Source of the DNA: Streptomyces sp. NRRL F-5630
GTDB lineage: Bacteria; Actinomycetota; Actinomycetes; Streptomycetales; Streptomycetaceae
Direction: 5' to 3'
Assembly (NCBI RefSeq): GCF_000719475.1
Contig: NZ_JOGO01000003.1
Location: 62,001-126,000, forward strand
Length of the DNA: 64,000 nucleotides
Made by a program: the position numbers and the translations under genes. Shown piece by piece: positions 25,199 to 34,459 of the stretch (within the stretch, counting starts at the first letter, position 1; the number at the start of each line of letters is the position of its first letter). The notes under the pieces were generated by a model that ran no database searches, was not told the DNA's origin, and saw only the letters and a program-made list of their open reading frames with translations.

Positions 25199-25460
25199 AG
25201 CACGGTGTTACCAGCCGGTGACCGACGGGTCAAACGGTCATGAAGCGGCGGAAGACCGTCTTCCGTGAACGCCGTGCGAACGACGTGCGCACGCCGCGCG
25301 GGCCTTCGCGATCACAGGCGAAAGACGGCGGCCCCGGAACCGCCCCCCGCCTGGGGGAACGGTTCCGGGGCCGGGGGCACTGCGCGGTCCGCCCCCCCCG
25401 CTCCCGTCCGGGAACGGGGCGCGCCCTGCGCGCGCGGGACGCGCGCCGCTGTGCCGGACC
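25199..25460. other. Gene-free spacer beyond lipA
   Basis: About 260 bases. The stretch 25345-25380 repeats GGAAC/GGTTCC elements (CCCCGGAACC and GGAACGGTTCCGGGGCC) that could fold into a hairpin ending the lipA transcript. No frame looks coding. Confidence 0.4.
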
Positions 25461-25547
25461 TCACACGGTCGGCAGCGGGCCCCTGGGCCTCACACGGTCG
25501 GCAGCGGACCCCTGGGCCTCACACGGTCGGCAGCGGCCCCGCCATCG
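25461..25547. repeat. Three tandem 29-bp copies of the lipA 3' end
   Basis: TCACACGGTCGGCAGCGG starts at 25461, 25490 and 25519, each 29 bases apart, with CCCCTGGGCC linking the first two to the next. The copy at 25519 is the true lipA end encoding PLPTV and stop; the other two lie downstream of the gene. Since 29 is not a multiple of three, the copies encode the same tail in shifted frames. Confidence 0.85.
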
Positions 25548-26487
25548 CGCCGCGCCGCTCCATCGCCTGCTGGAAGAGGCGGCCGGCGCGGTACGAGGAG
25601 CGGACGAGCGGGCCCGACATGACCCCGGAGTAGCCGATCTGCTCGGCCTCCTCCTTCAGCTCCACGAACTCGTGCGGCTTGACCCAGCGCTCGACGGGGT
25701 GGTGCCGGGGCGAGGGGCGCAGGTACTGCGTGATCGTGATCAGCTCGCACCCTGCCTCGTAGAGATCGCGCAGCGCCTCGCTGACCTCCTCGCGGGTCTC
25801 GCCCATGCCGAGGATGAGGTTCGACTTCGTGATGAGACCGGCCTCGCGGGCCTCGGTGATGACCTTGAGGGAGCGCTCGTAGCGGAAACCCGGACGGATG
25901 CGCTTGAAGATGCGCGGGACCGTCTCGACGTTGTGCGCGAGGACCTCGGGGCGCGAGGCGAAGACCTCGGCGAGCTGGTCCGGGTCCGCGTTGAAGTCGG
26001 GGATGAGCAGCTCGACCTTCGTGCCGCCCAGGGCCCGCTCGGCGGTCAGCGCGTGGATCTGCCGGACGGTCTCGGCGTAGAGCCAGGCCCCGCCGTCCTC
26101 CAGATCGTCACGGGCGACGCCGGTGACGGTGGCGTAGTTGAGGTCCATCGTGCGGACCGACTCGCCGACGCGGCGCGGCTCGTCGCGGTCGAGCGCCTGC
26201 GGCTTGCCCGTGTCGATCTGGCAGAAGTCGCAGCGCCGGGTGCACTGGTCGCCGCCGATGAGGAAGGTGGCCTCGCGGTCCTCCCAGCACTCGTAGATGT
26301 TGGGGCAGCCGGCCTCCTGGCACACCGTGTGCAGACCCTCGCTCTTCACGAGTTTCTGCAGCTCGTTGTACTCGGGGCCCATTTTGGCGCGGGTCTTGAT
26401 CCACTCGGGCTTGCGCTCGATGGGGGTCTGGCTGTTCCGGACCTCCAGGCGGAGCATCTTGCGCCCGTCGGGTGCGACTGCGGACAT
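25519..26487 (-). CDS. lipA: Lipoyl synthase
   Basis: A 322-residue radical SAM enzyme that inserts two sulphur atoms into protein-bound octanoyl groups to make lipoate. The auxiliary cluster motif is visible as [14 protein letters not shown], and the radical SAM motif CxxxCxxC as [43 protein letters not shown] and [13 protein letters not shown] are further family signatures. It follows lipB on the same strand with 257 bases between. Targets in this window include the two lipoyl domains of the acyltransferase at 40060-41865. Confidence 0.97.
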   Translation of the reverse strand: MSAVAPDGRKMLRLEVRNSQTPIERKPEWIKTRAKMGPEYNELQKLVKSEGLHTVCQEAGCPNIYECWEDREATFLIGGDQCTRRCDFCQIDTGKPQALDRDEPRRVGESVRTMDLNYATVTGVARDDLEDGGAWLYAETVRQIHALTAERALGGTKVELLIPDFNADPDQLAEVFASRPEVLAHNVETVPRIFKRIRPGFRYERSLKVITEAREAGLITKSNLILGMGETREEVSEALRDLYEAGCELITITQYLRPSPRHHPVERWVKPHEFVELKEEAEQIGYSGVMSGPLVRSSYRAGRLFQQAMERRGAMAGPLPTV

Positions 26488-26744
26488 GCCCGGCGCCCCT
26501 TTCTGCTGCGATCGCGCGTCGTGGCTTTCGATTCTTCGGCGAGGCCCAGCCTACGCCCGTGAGGGCAGGGGCCCGCTCCGTGCCCAACCCAGCGAACCGC
26601 AGGCGCATTCCCCCGTACGGCCCAACGGAGGCCACTGGTCGGGGAACTGGCCCCGGTACGGGGGCGGGAAGAGCTTCCCCACGGGGGCGGGGTCGGCCCT
26701 CCCGTACGGGCGGCGGCGTCGCACCCGTACGGCCCCGGGCCCCG
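26488..26744. other. lipB-lipA intergenic region
   Basis: Contains a perfect hexamer palindrome GGGAAG-AG-CTTCCC near 26667-26680 and repeated CCGTACGG/CCCGTACGGG elements around 26615, 26655 and 26703. It is long enough to hold a separate lipA promoter; no gene is seen. Confidence 0.4.
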
Positions 26745-27530
26745 TCAGACCGCTGTCGACAGCGGCGGCGCGCCCGCGCCCGTGAGGACCTCGGCGAGAT
26801 GGCGCTCCAGGACCGGCAGCACCTCCCGGACCGTGACCTCGCGGCCCAGCTCGCCCGAGAGCGAGGCGACGCCCGCGTCGCGGATGCCGCAGGGCACGAT
26901 GCGGTCGAAGCCCGTCGTGTCGGAGTTCACATTGAGCGCGAAGCCGTGCATCGTGACGCCCTTCGCGATCCGCACGCCGATCGCGGCGAGCTTGCGGTCC
27001 TCGTGGCGCTGTCCCGCGTTGGAGGGCGCGTACTCGGGGCCCGCGAGCCGCGGATCGAAGAGCGGGTCCGTCCGCTCCAGTTCGAGGGTCAGCCCGCCGG
27101 GCCGCTTCTCGACCGGGTCGCCGAGCATCCACACGCCGCTGCGCCCCTCGACGCGCGTCGCTTCGAGGCCGAACTCGGCGCACGTGCGCAGCAGGGCCTC
27201 CTCCAGGTTCCGTACGTGCGCGATGACGTCGACCGGGCTCGGGAGCCGCACGATCGGGTAGCCCACGAGCTGGCCGGGGCCGTGCCAGGTGATCTTGCCG
27301 CCGCGGTCCACGTCGATCACGGGGGTGCCGTCGAGCGGGCGCTCGCTCTCCTCGGTACGGCGGCCCGCCGTGTACGTCGGCGGGTGCTCCAGGAGCAGAC
27401 AGGTGTCGGGGATCTCGTCGGCGACGCGCGCCGCGTGCACCCGGCGCTGCTCCTCCCAGGCGTCGAGGTAGGGCGTGTACGCCGTCTCGGCGGACTCCAG
27501 GCCCATACGGACGAATCGCAGCTCACTCAC
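26745..27530 (-). CDS. lipB: Lipoyl(octanoyl) transferase
   Basis: A 261-residue enzyme that moves octanoate from acyl carrier protein to lipoyl domains. Signatures: [55 protein letters not shown] with the catalytic lysine in KLAAIG, and FDRIVPCGI with the acyl-carrying cysteine. I chose the GTG at 27530, which follows GGGAAGG by six bases and gives the usual VSELRFV start; the frame extends 13 codons further without support. The octanoyl products are substrates for LipA encoded just downstream. Confidence 0.95.
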   Translation of the reverse strand: MSELRFVRMGLESAETAYTPYLDAWEEQRRVHAARVADEIPDTCLLLEHPPTYTAGRRTEESERPLDGTPVIDVDRGGKITWHGPGQLVGYPIVRLPSPVDVIAHVRNLEEALLRTCAEFGLEATRVEGRSGVWMLGDPVEKRPGGLTLELERTDPLFDPRLAGPEYAPSNAGQRHEDRKLAAIGVRIAKGVTMHGFALNVNSDTTGFDRIVPCGIRDAGVASLSGELGREVTVREVLPVLERHLAEVLTGAGAPPLSTAV

Positions 27531-27991
27531 GGCGTGCCTTCCCACATGCGTCCTTCGGTCCTCCGGCACCCACGCGTGCCTTCGCCACTGTACGGCGGCG
27601 CGCGCGGACGGCGACGGCAGGCCCCGGGGCGGACCGGTGGGGCGGGCACGGGCCGATGGCTGGGGCGGGCGCGGGCCGACCGGCGGGGTGGGCAGGGGGC
27701 GACAGGCGCGGCGGCCACGGGTGGAACGGGGGTGGGCACGGGCCGACGGGCGGGTGGGGGAGAGGTTTCACGTAGCCGGAAAGCAGCCGGTTCAGGGGAA
27801 ATCCTGACGCGCCACGAACGAGTGAACGCGTACGGCCTCCAGGGCCCGCTTTCCGTCAGTTCTCCGGGCAATCCTCACACGATCGGATGAACGAGGGACG
27901 AAGGACGTGATGAGAAGTTCGCCGCCCGTTACATTCGCGCCGTTCCACGAGGGCAGCTTTCGGGCCCGGAAGGCAGGAGACCGCACAGCTG
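27531..27991. other. Intergenic region with G-rich degenerate repeats
   Basis: Between divergent lipB and the NsdA-like gene. From about 27620 to 27765 the plus strand is a chain of GGTGGGGCGGGCACGGGCCG-like units with many G-runs, a sequence that could form G-quadruplexes. The 3' half (27770-27990) has lower GC (CACGAACGAGTGAACGCG, ATCGGATGAACGAGG) and probably holds the promoter of the downstream regulator. No gene is seen. Confidence 0.5.
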
Positions 27992-29578
27992 ATGACGGAC
28001 CGAACCCCTCAGCGCACCCCCAACCGACAGCTCGCCGCGCTCATCGCGGAGGCGGGGTTCTCCAACGCGGGGCTCGCCCGGCGAGTGGACCAGCTCGGAC
28101 TGGAACACGGGCTCGACCTGAGATACGACAAAACCTCCGTGACCCGCTGGCTGCGCGGCCAGCAACCGCGCGGCACGACCCCCGCGCTCATCGCCGAGGT
28201 CTTCACGCGACGCCTCGGCCGCAGGCTCAGCGCCCAGGACCTCGGCCTGGACGCCTGCGCCCCCGTCTACGCGGGCCTCGAATTCGCCGGGACGCCCGAG
28301 GAGGCCGTCGACATCGTCGGCGGCCTGTGGCGCAAGGACTCCGGGAGCCACGCCGAACTCCGCAAGATCGCCTTCACCCCCGCGGGCCTCGTCGTCCCGA
28401 GCCGCGACTGGCTCATCGGCCGCCCCGACGAGCGGGTGGGGCGGCTCGCGGACGAACGCGCGGGGCGGGCGGGACGCCCGGAACCCAAGGAGGGCGCGGA
28501 GAACACGGAGATCCCCCGGCAGGAACCCATGCCCGTGGGCGCGCTCGGCGTGCCCCCGCAGCCGACGGCGGGTGCCAACCGGGTCCCGCAGCAGGCCAGG
28601 CCGGGGGCCCTGCGCGGTCCGGCCCCCGCGCCGGGCGCCTCGTGGCAGCGCTCGGGGAGCGAGCGGGGCCCCGGGCAGAAGGTCACGAGCGGCGACATCG
28701 CCGCGCTGCGCTCCGTCGCCGACCTCTTCCGCTCCCTCGACAACGCCTACGGCGGCGGCCACGCCCGGCAGGCCCTGGTCCGCTACCTGGAGCACGAGGC
28801 CGAGCCGATGCTGCGCGGCGTCTACGGCGAGCAGACCGGCCGCCGCCTCTTCGCCGTCGTGGCGGACCTCACGAGGCTCGCCGGCTGGACCTCGTACGAC
28901 ATCGCCGCGCACGGACTCGCGCAGCGGTACTTCGTGCAGGCCCTGCGCCTCTCGCAGGCCGCCGACGACCGTGTCTACGGGGCGTACGTCCTCATCACGA
29001 TGAGCCGCCAGGCCGTCTACCTCGGCCACGGCAGGGAGGCGGTGCAGCTCGCGCGGGTCGCCCAGCAGGGCGTCGGCTCGGCGGTGCCGCCCACCGTGCA
29101 GGCACTCCTGCACGCGGCGGAGGCGCGGGGCCACGGGGTGCTGGGCGAGACGCGGTCCTGCACGGCCTCCCTCGTACGGGCCGAGCGGGCGCTCGAAGCG
29201 GCCCGCCCCGGCGACGAGGTCCCCGGCTGGGCCCGCTTCTTCGACGAGGCCCAGCTCGCCGACGAGTTCGGGCACTGCTACCGCGACCTCCAGCAGTACC
29301 GGGCCTCGGCACAGCACGCCGAACGCTCCCTGCAACTGCGCGCGAGCGGCTACGCCCGCAGCCGCCTCTTCTGCCGCGTCGTCCTCGCCACGGCCCGCCT
29401 CGGCCTCGGCGACCTCGATGCGGCCTGCGCCCACGGAGCGGAGGCCGCGCAGGCGGCGGGCGAGATGCGCTCCGTTCGCGCGGTCGAGTACGTACGCGAC
29501 TTCGAACGCCGCCTGGAGCCGTACCGCGACGCGGGCCCGGTCCGGGGGTACCGGGACCGGGTGGCGGCGTATCAGTGA
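27992..29578 (+). CDS. NsdA-like regulator with cryptic HTH and TPR-type helical repeats
   Basis: A 528-residue protein. The N-terminal 85 residues (RQLAALIAEAGFSNAGLARR; KTSVTRWLRGQQPRGTTPAL; LGRRLSAQDLGL) form an XRE-like DNA-binding domain. A Pro/Ala-rich linker follows at about 150-225, then helical repeats (YFVQALRLSQAADDRVYGAY; RAERALEAARPGDEVPGWAR; ARLGLGDLDAACAHGAEAAQ) typical of TPR proteins. The arrangement matches the Streptomyces NsdA family, whose namesake represses sporulation and antibiotic production. I cannot tell orthologue from paralogue. The ATG follows AGGCAGGAG. Confidence 0.85.
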   Translation: MTDRTPQRTPNRQLAALIAEAGFSNAGLARRVDQLGLEHGLDLRYDKTSVTRWLRGQQPRGTTPALIAEVFTRRLGRRLSAQDLGLDACAPVYAGLEFAGTPEEAVDIVGGLWRKDSGSHAELRKIAFTPAGLVVPSRDWLIGRPDERVGRLADERAGRAGRPEPKEGAENTEIPRQEPMPVGALGVPPQPTAGANRVPQQARPGALRGPAPAPGASWQRSGSERGPGQKVTSGDIAALRSVADLFRSLDNAYGGGHARQALVRYLEHEAEPMLRGVYGEQTGRRLFAVVADLTRLAGWTSYDIAAHGLAQRYFVQALRLSQAADDRVYGAYVLITMSRQAVYLGHGREAVQLARVAQQGVGSAVPPTVQALLHAAEARGHGVLGETRSCTASLVRAERALEAARPGDEVPGWARFFDEAQLADEFGHCYRDLQQYRASAQHAERSLQLRASGYARSRLFCRVVLATARLGLGDLDAACAHGAEAAQAAGEMRSVRAVEYVRDFERRLEPYRDAGPVRGYRDRVAAYQ

Positions 29579-29600
29579 AGCGGAGTGGCTGAAAGCGGTC

Positions 29601-29647
29601 TGTGGACAACTCGGTGGTCCTGCGGAAAGCGCTCACCGGATCGGGTG
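29601..29647. repeat. 47-bp repeat carrying a DnaA box (copy 1)
   Basis: TGTGGACAACTCGG...GCGGAAAG.GCTCACCGGATCGGGTG. It matches 39036-39082 at 44 of 47 positions in the same orientation. Its first nine bases TGTGGACAA are the reverse complement of TTGTCCACA, the preferred Streptomyces DnaA box. It lies between the NsdA-like gene and the FAD-enzyme gene, which converge here. Confidence 0.8.
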
Positions 29648-29666
29648 GTGGGCGCGGTGGGCCCCT

Positions 29667-30983
29667 TCAGGCCGCCACCACCTCCGGCAGGCCGCGGGTC
29701 CGTGCGCTGGGTGTGACGCCGAAGTCGCGCAGGACGGCGTGGGCGGCGCGGCGGCCGGAGCTGAGGGCGCCCTGGACCGAGCCGGTGTCGCGGTGGTCGC
29801 CGCACACGTAGAGGCCGTCCAGGACGCGGACCGCGCGGCGCGGGTCGTGCGGCGGGGCCATCGCGGGGACCGCCTCCGCGTCGTGGTGCACCGCGAGCAG
29901 GTCCCAGTCCCCGGTCGGCACGCCGTACAGCGCCGCGAGGTGCGCCCGTACCGGGGCGTCGAGACCGGCGGGCGGGCGGCCCGGGATCGTCGAGGAGACG
30001 AGCGCGCGCCCGGCGGGAGCACGGCCCGGGTCCACGGCGCTCAGCACCGCCGTGTGCGAGACCGGGCCCGAGCGGTCGCCGTCGAGGACGAGCGAGGACC
30101 CCGTGGCGGGCGCGACGGGCGCGCTGTGGTGGAAGACCGTCACCTCGTGGAAGCGTGGCACGCGAAGGCCCGGCAGCAGCTCCGCCGCGTCCCTGGCGCC
30201 CGTCGCCACGAGCAGCGCGCGGCAGTGGAGTTCGCCGTGCTCCTTCGTTGTCACGGCGGACGTCGACACGGCCGTCACGTGCACGCCGGTACGGATCGTG
30301 CCCGGCGGCAGCGTCGCGGCGAGCCGTTCTGCGAGCGCCCCCGAGCCGCCCTCGGGCACGCACAGCCGCCCCCGCGCGAAATCGCGCAGCGCGAAGTCCG
30401 CGACGCGGGAGGACGTGGACAGCTCGGGGTCGAGGAGCAGCGCGGTGAGCAGCGGCCGGAGGAACGTCTGCGCGGTACGGCGCGGCAGGCCCTGCGCCAC
30501 GAGCGCCTCGGCCGCCGTGCGCTCCTCGCGTGCGCTCAGCCGGGCGTCGTCGGCGTGCGCGAGCCGGGAGAGGACGGCGGAGAGCCGCGCCTGGTCGAGG
30601 GCGCGGGCCCCCGCTCCGTACGGACGGGGGGCGCTCGCGAGGGCGCGTGCCGCCGTCAGTGCGCCCCTGGCGCGCCTGCCGTCGCCGACACGGTGCAGCC
30701 GCCCTCCGCTGCGTACGAGCGCGCCCGGTGCGAAGGGCCGCAGCGGGAGCCCTTCGAGGCCCGGGGTGCGGCGCAGTTCGGGGTGCGCGGTGCTCAGCAA
30801 CCGGCCCACGCGGTCGAGCCGGAAGCCGTCCACCTCCTCGGTCGCCATGCGCCCGCCGACGCGCGGCCCGGCCTCCAGGACGGAGACCGTCACTCCCGTA
30901 CTGACCAGGTGGTGCGCCGCCGAGAGGCCCGCCACTCCGGCTCCGACGATGATCACATCCGCTTGCTGTGCCGTATCGAACAC
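29667..30983 (-). CDS. FAD-dependent oxidoreductase of the amine oxidase/protoporphyrinogen oxidase type
   Basis: A 438-residue flavoprotein. The N-terminal dinucleotide motif is DVIIVGAGVAGLSAAHHL, followed by VLEAGPRVGGRMATEEVDGF and FRLDRVGRLLSTAHPELRR, as in monoamine-oxidase-like and phytoene-desaturase-like enzymes. The C-terminal FAD segment is LYVCGDHRDTGSVQGALSSG with RRAAHAVL. The substrate is not known. I chose the GTG at 30983 after AGGGAGGGG. It lies on the same strand and downstream of the TIGR01777 gene, with about 360 bases between. Confidence 0.9.
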   Translation of the reverse strand: MFDTAQQADVIIVGAGVAGLSAAHHLVSTGVTVSVLEAGPRVGGRMATEEVDGFRLDRVGRLLSTAHPELRRTPGLEGLPLRPFAPGALVRSGGRLHRVGDGRRARGALTAARALASAPRPYGAGARALDQARLSAVLSRLAHADDARLSAREERTAAEALVAQGLPRRTAQTFLRPLLTALLLDPELSTSSRVADFALRDFARGRLCVPEGGSGALAERLAATLPPGTIRTGVHVTAVSTSAVTTKEHGELHCRALLVATGARDAAELLPGLRVPRFHEVTVFHHSAPVAPATGSSLVLDGDRSGPVSHTAVLSAVDPGRAPAGRALVSSTIPGRPPAGLDAPVRAHLAALYGVPTGDWDLLAVHHDAEAVPAMAPPHDPRRAVRVLDGLYVCGDHRDTGSVQGALSSGRRAAHAVLRDFGVTPSARTRGLPEVVAA

Positions 30984-31341
30984 GGCCCCTCCCTCGGGGT
31001 CGGGCGTCTGCCGCTGGGGCGTGTGCCCCGAACAGCCCGCGCTATGAGCCCAGTTCCTCGACGAGCCTAGGAGCGGGGCCGGAAGCGGGGGAGCGCTCGC
31101 ACGGGGGCGCGGGGTGGCACGGGGTGGCTCGGTACCGGGCACGCCGGGTCACCGGCCGCCGCGACGCGGCCTCGTACCACCGCTCGCCGGTCCGGGCCCC
31201 GGACCACGTGCCGCCATTCCCCGCTCCCGCCCCGCCGCTCGCCGGTCTTGGGCCCCGGCCTCGTACCGCCGCTCGCCGGTCCCAAGCCTCCGGTCCCGCC
31301 CCGCCCCGCAGTGCCGTGCTCCGCCCCCGCCGCAGCCGTCC
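30984..31341. other. Repeat-rich intergenic region
   Basis: CCTCGTACCACCGCTCGCCG (31170) recurs as CCTCGTACCGCCGCTCGCCG (31259), with a partial copy at about 31232 (CCGCCGCTCGCCGGTCTTGG). GGTCCGGGCCCCGGACC at 31190-31206 is a perfect palindrome that may act as a terminator for the TIGR01777 gene. No gene is seen. Confidence 0.6.
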
Positions 31342-32346
31342 TCAGCCCCGTGCCGCCGCCGCGATCGCCTCGTCCGCGAGGGGGAAGGCGAAGCGGAAGC
31401 CGGAGTCGAGGAGGCGGCGGGGGACGACGCGCTGACTGCCGAGGACGTCGCCCGCGAACTCGCCCAGGGCGAGGCGGAGGGCCGGGGCCGGGACGGGGAA
31501 GGGTGTGGGGCGGTGCAGGACGCGCCCCATCGCCGCGGTGATCTCGCGGTTGGTCACGGGCTCGGGCGCCGTCAGGTTGACGGGGCCTTCCAGCGCGGGC
31601 GTGTCGATGAGGTGGCGCAGCGCCGCGACGTGGTCGTGGAGCGCGATGAAGCTCCAGTACTGCCGCCCGTTCCCCATGCGCCCCCCGAGCCCCGCCCTGA
31701 ACAGCGGGAAGAGCCGCCCCCACGCCCCGCCCCGGCGCGAGACGACGAGCCCCGTGCGCGCGAACACCGTCCGCACCCCTGCCTCGGCCGCGGCGCCCGC
31801 CGCCGCCTCCCACTCCACGCACACGTCCGGCAGGAAGCCCTCGCCGGGGCCCGCGCTCTCGTCCACGGCACGCTCGCCCGTATCGCCGTAGTAGCCGATC
31901 GCGCTGCCGCACACGAAGACCTCGGGCCGCTGGTCGAGCGAGGCGACCGCCTCCGCGAGCGTCGCCGTGCCGCGCACGCGGCTGTCACGGATGGTCCGCT
32001 TGTACGCCTCGGTCCAGCGGTGGTCGCCGACACCCGCGCCCGCGAGGTTCACGACCGTGTCGCAGCCCGCGAGGGCCGCGGTGTCCACGTCACCGCGCTC
32101 CGGGTCCCAGCGCGCCTCGTCCCCGGCCCGTGCCTCGCGCCGTACGAGCCGCACCACCGCGTGCCCGTCGGCGCGCAGCGAGCGGGCGAGCGCGCCGCCG
32201 ATGAGCCCGGAGGCCCCCGCGATCGCCACGCGCCGCCGCGCGGGCCCCTCCCGTGCCGCCGCCTCGTCCGCGTCGAAACCCCCGCCTGCCACGGGGCCCC
32301 CACCCGTCGCCGCGCCCGTGCCGTCGTCGTGCTCGTGCTCGTCCAT
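31342..32346 (-). CDS. TIGR01777-type epimerase (SulA/YfcH family)
   Basis: About 334 residues from the ATG at 32346. The conserved body starts at RRRVAIAGASGLIGGALARS, followed by VVNLAGAGVGDHRWTEAYKR, VFVCGSAIGYYGDTGERAVD, RTGLVVSRRGGAWGRLFPLF and the C-terminal VLGSQRVVPRRLLDSGFRF, all hallmarks of the family of NAD(P)-binding epimerase-like proteins whose substrate is unknown. The first 50 residues are Gly/Ala/Asp-rich and absent from most relatives, so the true start could be nearer GARRRVAI. It is divergent from the GNAT gene. Confidence 0.9.
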   Translation of the reverse strand: MDEHEHDDGTGAATGGGPVAGGGFDADEAAAREGPARRRVAIAGASGLIGGALARSLRADGHAVVRLVRREARAGDEARWDPERGDVDTAALAGCDTVVNLAGAGVGDHRWTEAYKRTIRDSRVRGTATLAEAVASLDQRPEVFVCGSAIGYYGDTGERAVDESAGPGEGFLPDVCVEWEAAAGAAAEAGVRTVFARTGLVVSRRGGAWGRLFPLFRAGLGGRMGNGRQYWSFIALHDHVAALRHLIDTPALEGPVNLTAPEPVTNREITAAMGRVLHRPTPFPVPAPALRLALGEFAGDVLGSQRVVPRRLLDSGFRFAFPLADEAIAAAARG

Positions 32347-32416
32347 GCCGTCATCGTGCCCCGCCGGTCCGGGAAAATGGCGTGAGGGGTGAGCGGCCCG
32401 GGTGAAGGATGACCCC

Positions 32417-32983
32417 ATGCCGACCGAACAGCCCATAGCCACGCCCGCGCAGCCGCCCGCCCCGCGCCCCGCCCCCGGGGCTCCCCTCATCCGCCCCGCC
32501 CGCGCCGAGGACGAGCCCGCGCTCGCCGCCCTCGACGCCGCCACCTGGTCCACGCTCCACGCCGTCACCCCGCGCCCCGTACCCCCGTTCCCGCCCTTCT
32601 TCCGTCCGGAGCGCGGCCCCGAGGCCCACCTCGTCGCCGAAGTCCCCGAGACGCCGGGCCGCCCGGTCGGCTATCTCCGCCTCGTCCCGTCCCTCCCCCT
32701 GCCCGCGAACGCCCACGTCCGCGCGATCCAGGGCCTCGCCGTCGACCCGGCGGTACGGGGCCGGGGCGTCGCCCGCGCCCTGCTCCGCGCCGCCGTCGCC
32801 CGCTGCCGCGCCGAGGGCGCCCGCCGCCTCACGCTGCGCGTGCTCGGCCACAACACACCCGCACGGCGCCTCTACGAGAGCGAGGGCTTCGCCGTCGAGG
32901 GCATCCTGCCGGAGGAGATGTTCCTCGACGGGGCGTACGTGGACGATGTCCTCATGGGCCTCGTGGTACACCCCGAGGAGTGA
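32417..32983 (+). CDS. GNAT family N-acetyltransferase
   Basis: A 188-residue GNAT protein. After a 35-residue Pro-rich leader, LIRPARAEDEPALAALDAAT opens the fold; IQGLAVDPAVRGRGVARALL contains the acetyl-CoA pyrophosphate-binding RGRGVA motif, and LRVLGHNTPARRLYESEGF the usual C-terminal motif. The acceptor is unknown. The ATG at 32417 follows AAGGA by seven bases. Confidence 0.92.
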   Translation: MPTEQPIATPAQPPAPRPAPGAPLIRPARAEDEPALAALDAATWSTLHAVTPRPVPPFPPFFRPERGPEAHLVAEVPETPGRPVGYLRLVPSLPLPANAHVRAIQGLAVDPAVRGRGVARALLRAAVARCRAEGARRLTLRVLGHNTPARRLYESEGFAVEGILPEEMFLDGAYVDDVLMGLVVHPEE

Positions 32984-33098
32984 CGCCGGGGCCACCCGGC
33001 GTGCGGTGCGAGCGGCACCGTACGAGGGTGGGACCCGCGCCGTACGAAGGCGGGGCGAGCGGTCCGGATCGACAGCGGGCCCGGAGGGAGTACACCCG

Positions 33099-34346
33099 AT
33101 GCAGGGGCCGGAGCCCGAGAACACGAGCCGCGGCGAGAACCGGCCCTGGCGGGTCGCCGTCGCCGCGCGCGCGGTGCTGCGCCGCCAGGACCGCGGCGGC
33201 GGCCCGCTGCGCGTGGCGCGCCCCTCCCGGTGGCTGCGGTGGCTCCCCGTCTACCTGCTCTTCGCGCTCGCCGTGGTCCAGGGGATCGTCGGGAACAGGA
33301 TCGAGCTCGGCTTCCTCATCGGCGCGATCCCGCCGCTCGCCGCGCTCACCTACAAGGCGTTCGGCACCGCCGTCTTCGGCGGCATCGTGCTCGTCCTGCT
33401 CTGGGTGCCCGCGATCCGGCTCGGCCGCGCGGGCGACTCCGACCTCATCACGGTCGCCTTCGTCGCCGTGCTCAGCGTCGTCATCGCCTGGGCGCGGCGC
33501 CGCAGGGACGAACAGCTCGTCACCGTCCGCACGGTCGCCCAGGCCGCCCAGTTCGCGGTCCTGCCCCCACTGCCGCCCCGCGTCGGCCAGGTCCGCTGCG
33601 CGGGGCTGTACCGCGCCGCGCAGCACGGCACGCTCGTCGGCGGGGACCTCTTCGACGTCCGCGAGGGCCCGTACGGGGTGCGCGCGCTCGTCGGCGACGT
33701 GCAGGGGCACGGACTCCAGGCGGTCGGTACGGTCGCCGCGCTGCTCGGCGCCTTCCGCGAGGCCGTGCTCGACCAGGAACGCCTCACCGGCGTGGCCGGG
33801 CAACTCGACCGCAGACTCAGCGTCGACGCCGAGGACATGATCGCCGCCGGCCGGATCGAGGGCGACACCGACGCCGTCTCGGAACTCTTCGCGACCGCCG
33901 TGCTCCTCGAGTTCCCGCCCGGCTCCACGGAGGTACGGATCGTCTCCTGCGGACACCCGCCGCCGCTCCTCATCCACGCCGGTGGCGCCCGCGAACTCCC
34001 CGTCATCGCCGGCCCGCCGCTCGGCCTCGGGGTCCCCTCCGACGGCTACCGCACGCTGACGGTGCCCCTGCGGACGGGGGAGTGGCTCTTCGCGTACACC
34101 GACGGGGTGACCGAGACCCGCGACCGCGGGGGCACCTTCTACCCGCTCACCGAGCGGGCCGCCCGGCTGCGCACAAACGACCCGATCGCCTTCACCGACA
34201 CCCTCTGGGACGACCTGCGCGGCTACGCGCGCGGCGACATCACGGACGACGTCGCCATGCTCGTCTTCGCCCCCGACCCGCCGGACCTGCCCGACCCGCC
34301 GGACGTGACCGACCCGGTGACGGGGCCGGGCGGCGGGACGGGATGA
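33099..34346 (+). CDS. Membrane-bound SpoIIE-type PP2C serine phosphatase
   Basis: A 415-residue protein. Two or three hydrophobic stretches at about residues 45-130 (WLPVYLLFALAVVQGIV; ALTYKAFGTAVFGGIVLVLL; LITVAFVAVLSVVIAW) anchor it. The C-terminal SpoIIE/RsbU domain has VGGDLFDVREGPYGVRALVG, DVQGHGLQAVGTVAALLGAF, IVSCGHPPPLLI, WLFAYTDGVTETRDRGG and DITDDVAMLVF, including the metal-binding aspartates. Such phosphatases dephosphorylate STAS antagonists, so it could act on the STAS/HATPase pair at 13.7-14.6 kb or others; this is inference. GGAGGGAG precedes the ATG. Confidence 0.94.
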   Translation: MQGPEPENTSRGENRPWRVAVAARAVLRRQDRGGGPLRVARPSRWLRWLPVYLLFALAVVQGIVGNRIELGFLIGAIPPLAALTYKAFGTAVFGGIVLVLLWVPAIRLGRAGDSDLITVAFVAVLSVVIAWARRRRDEQLVTVRTVAQAAQFAVLPPLPPRVGQVRCAGLYRAAQHGTLVGGDLFDVREGPYGVRALVGDVQGHGLQAVGTVAALLGAFREAVLDQERLTGVAGQLDRRLSVDAEDMIAAGRIEGDTDAVSELFATAVLLEFPPGSTEVRIVSCGHPPPLLIHAGGARELPVIAGPPLGLGVPSDGYRTLTVPLRTGEWLFAYTDGVTETRDRGGTFYPLTERAARLRTNDPIAFTDTLWDDLRGYARGDITDDVAMLVFAPDPPDLPDPPDVTDPVTGPGGGTG

Positions 34347-34459
34347 GCGGACCGGAGAGCCTCGCCCGTACGGAACCGGCGGACCTCGCCCGTGCGGAAC
34401 CGGCGGGCCCGGCCCGCGCGGCCCGAAGTGCGCCTCGCCCGCTCAGCCCCCCGGCCCCC

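Noticed and set aside
31170..31285. A transposon end or MITE
   Set aside because: The CTCGTACCRCCGCTCGCCGG units are direct, not terminally inverted, and no target duplication or transposase is seen.
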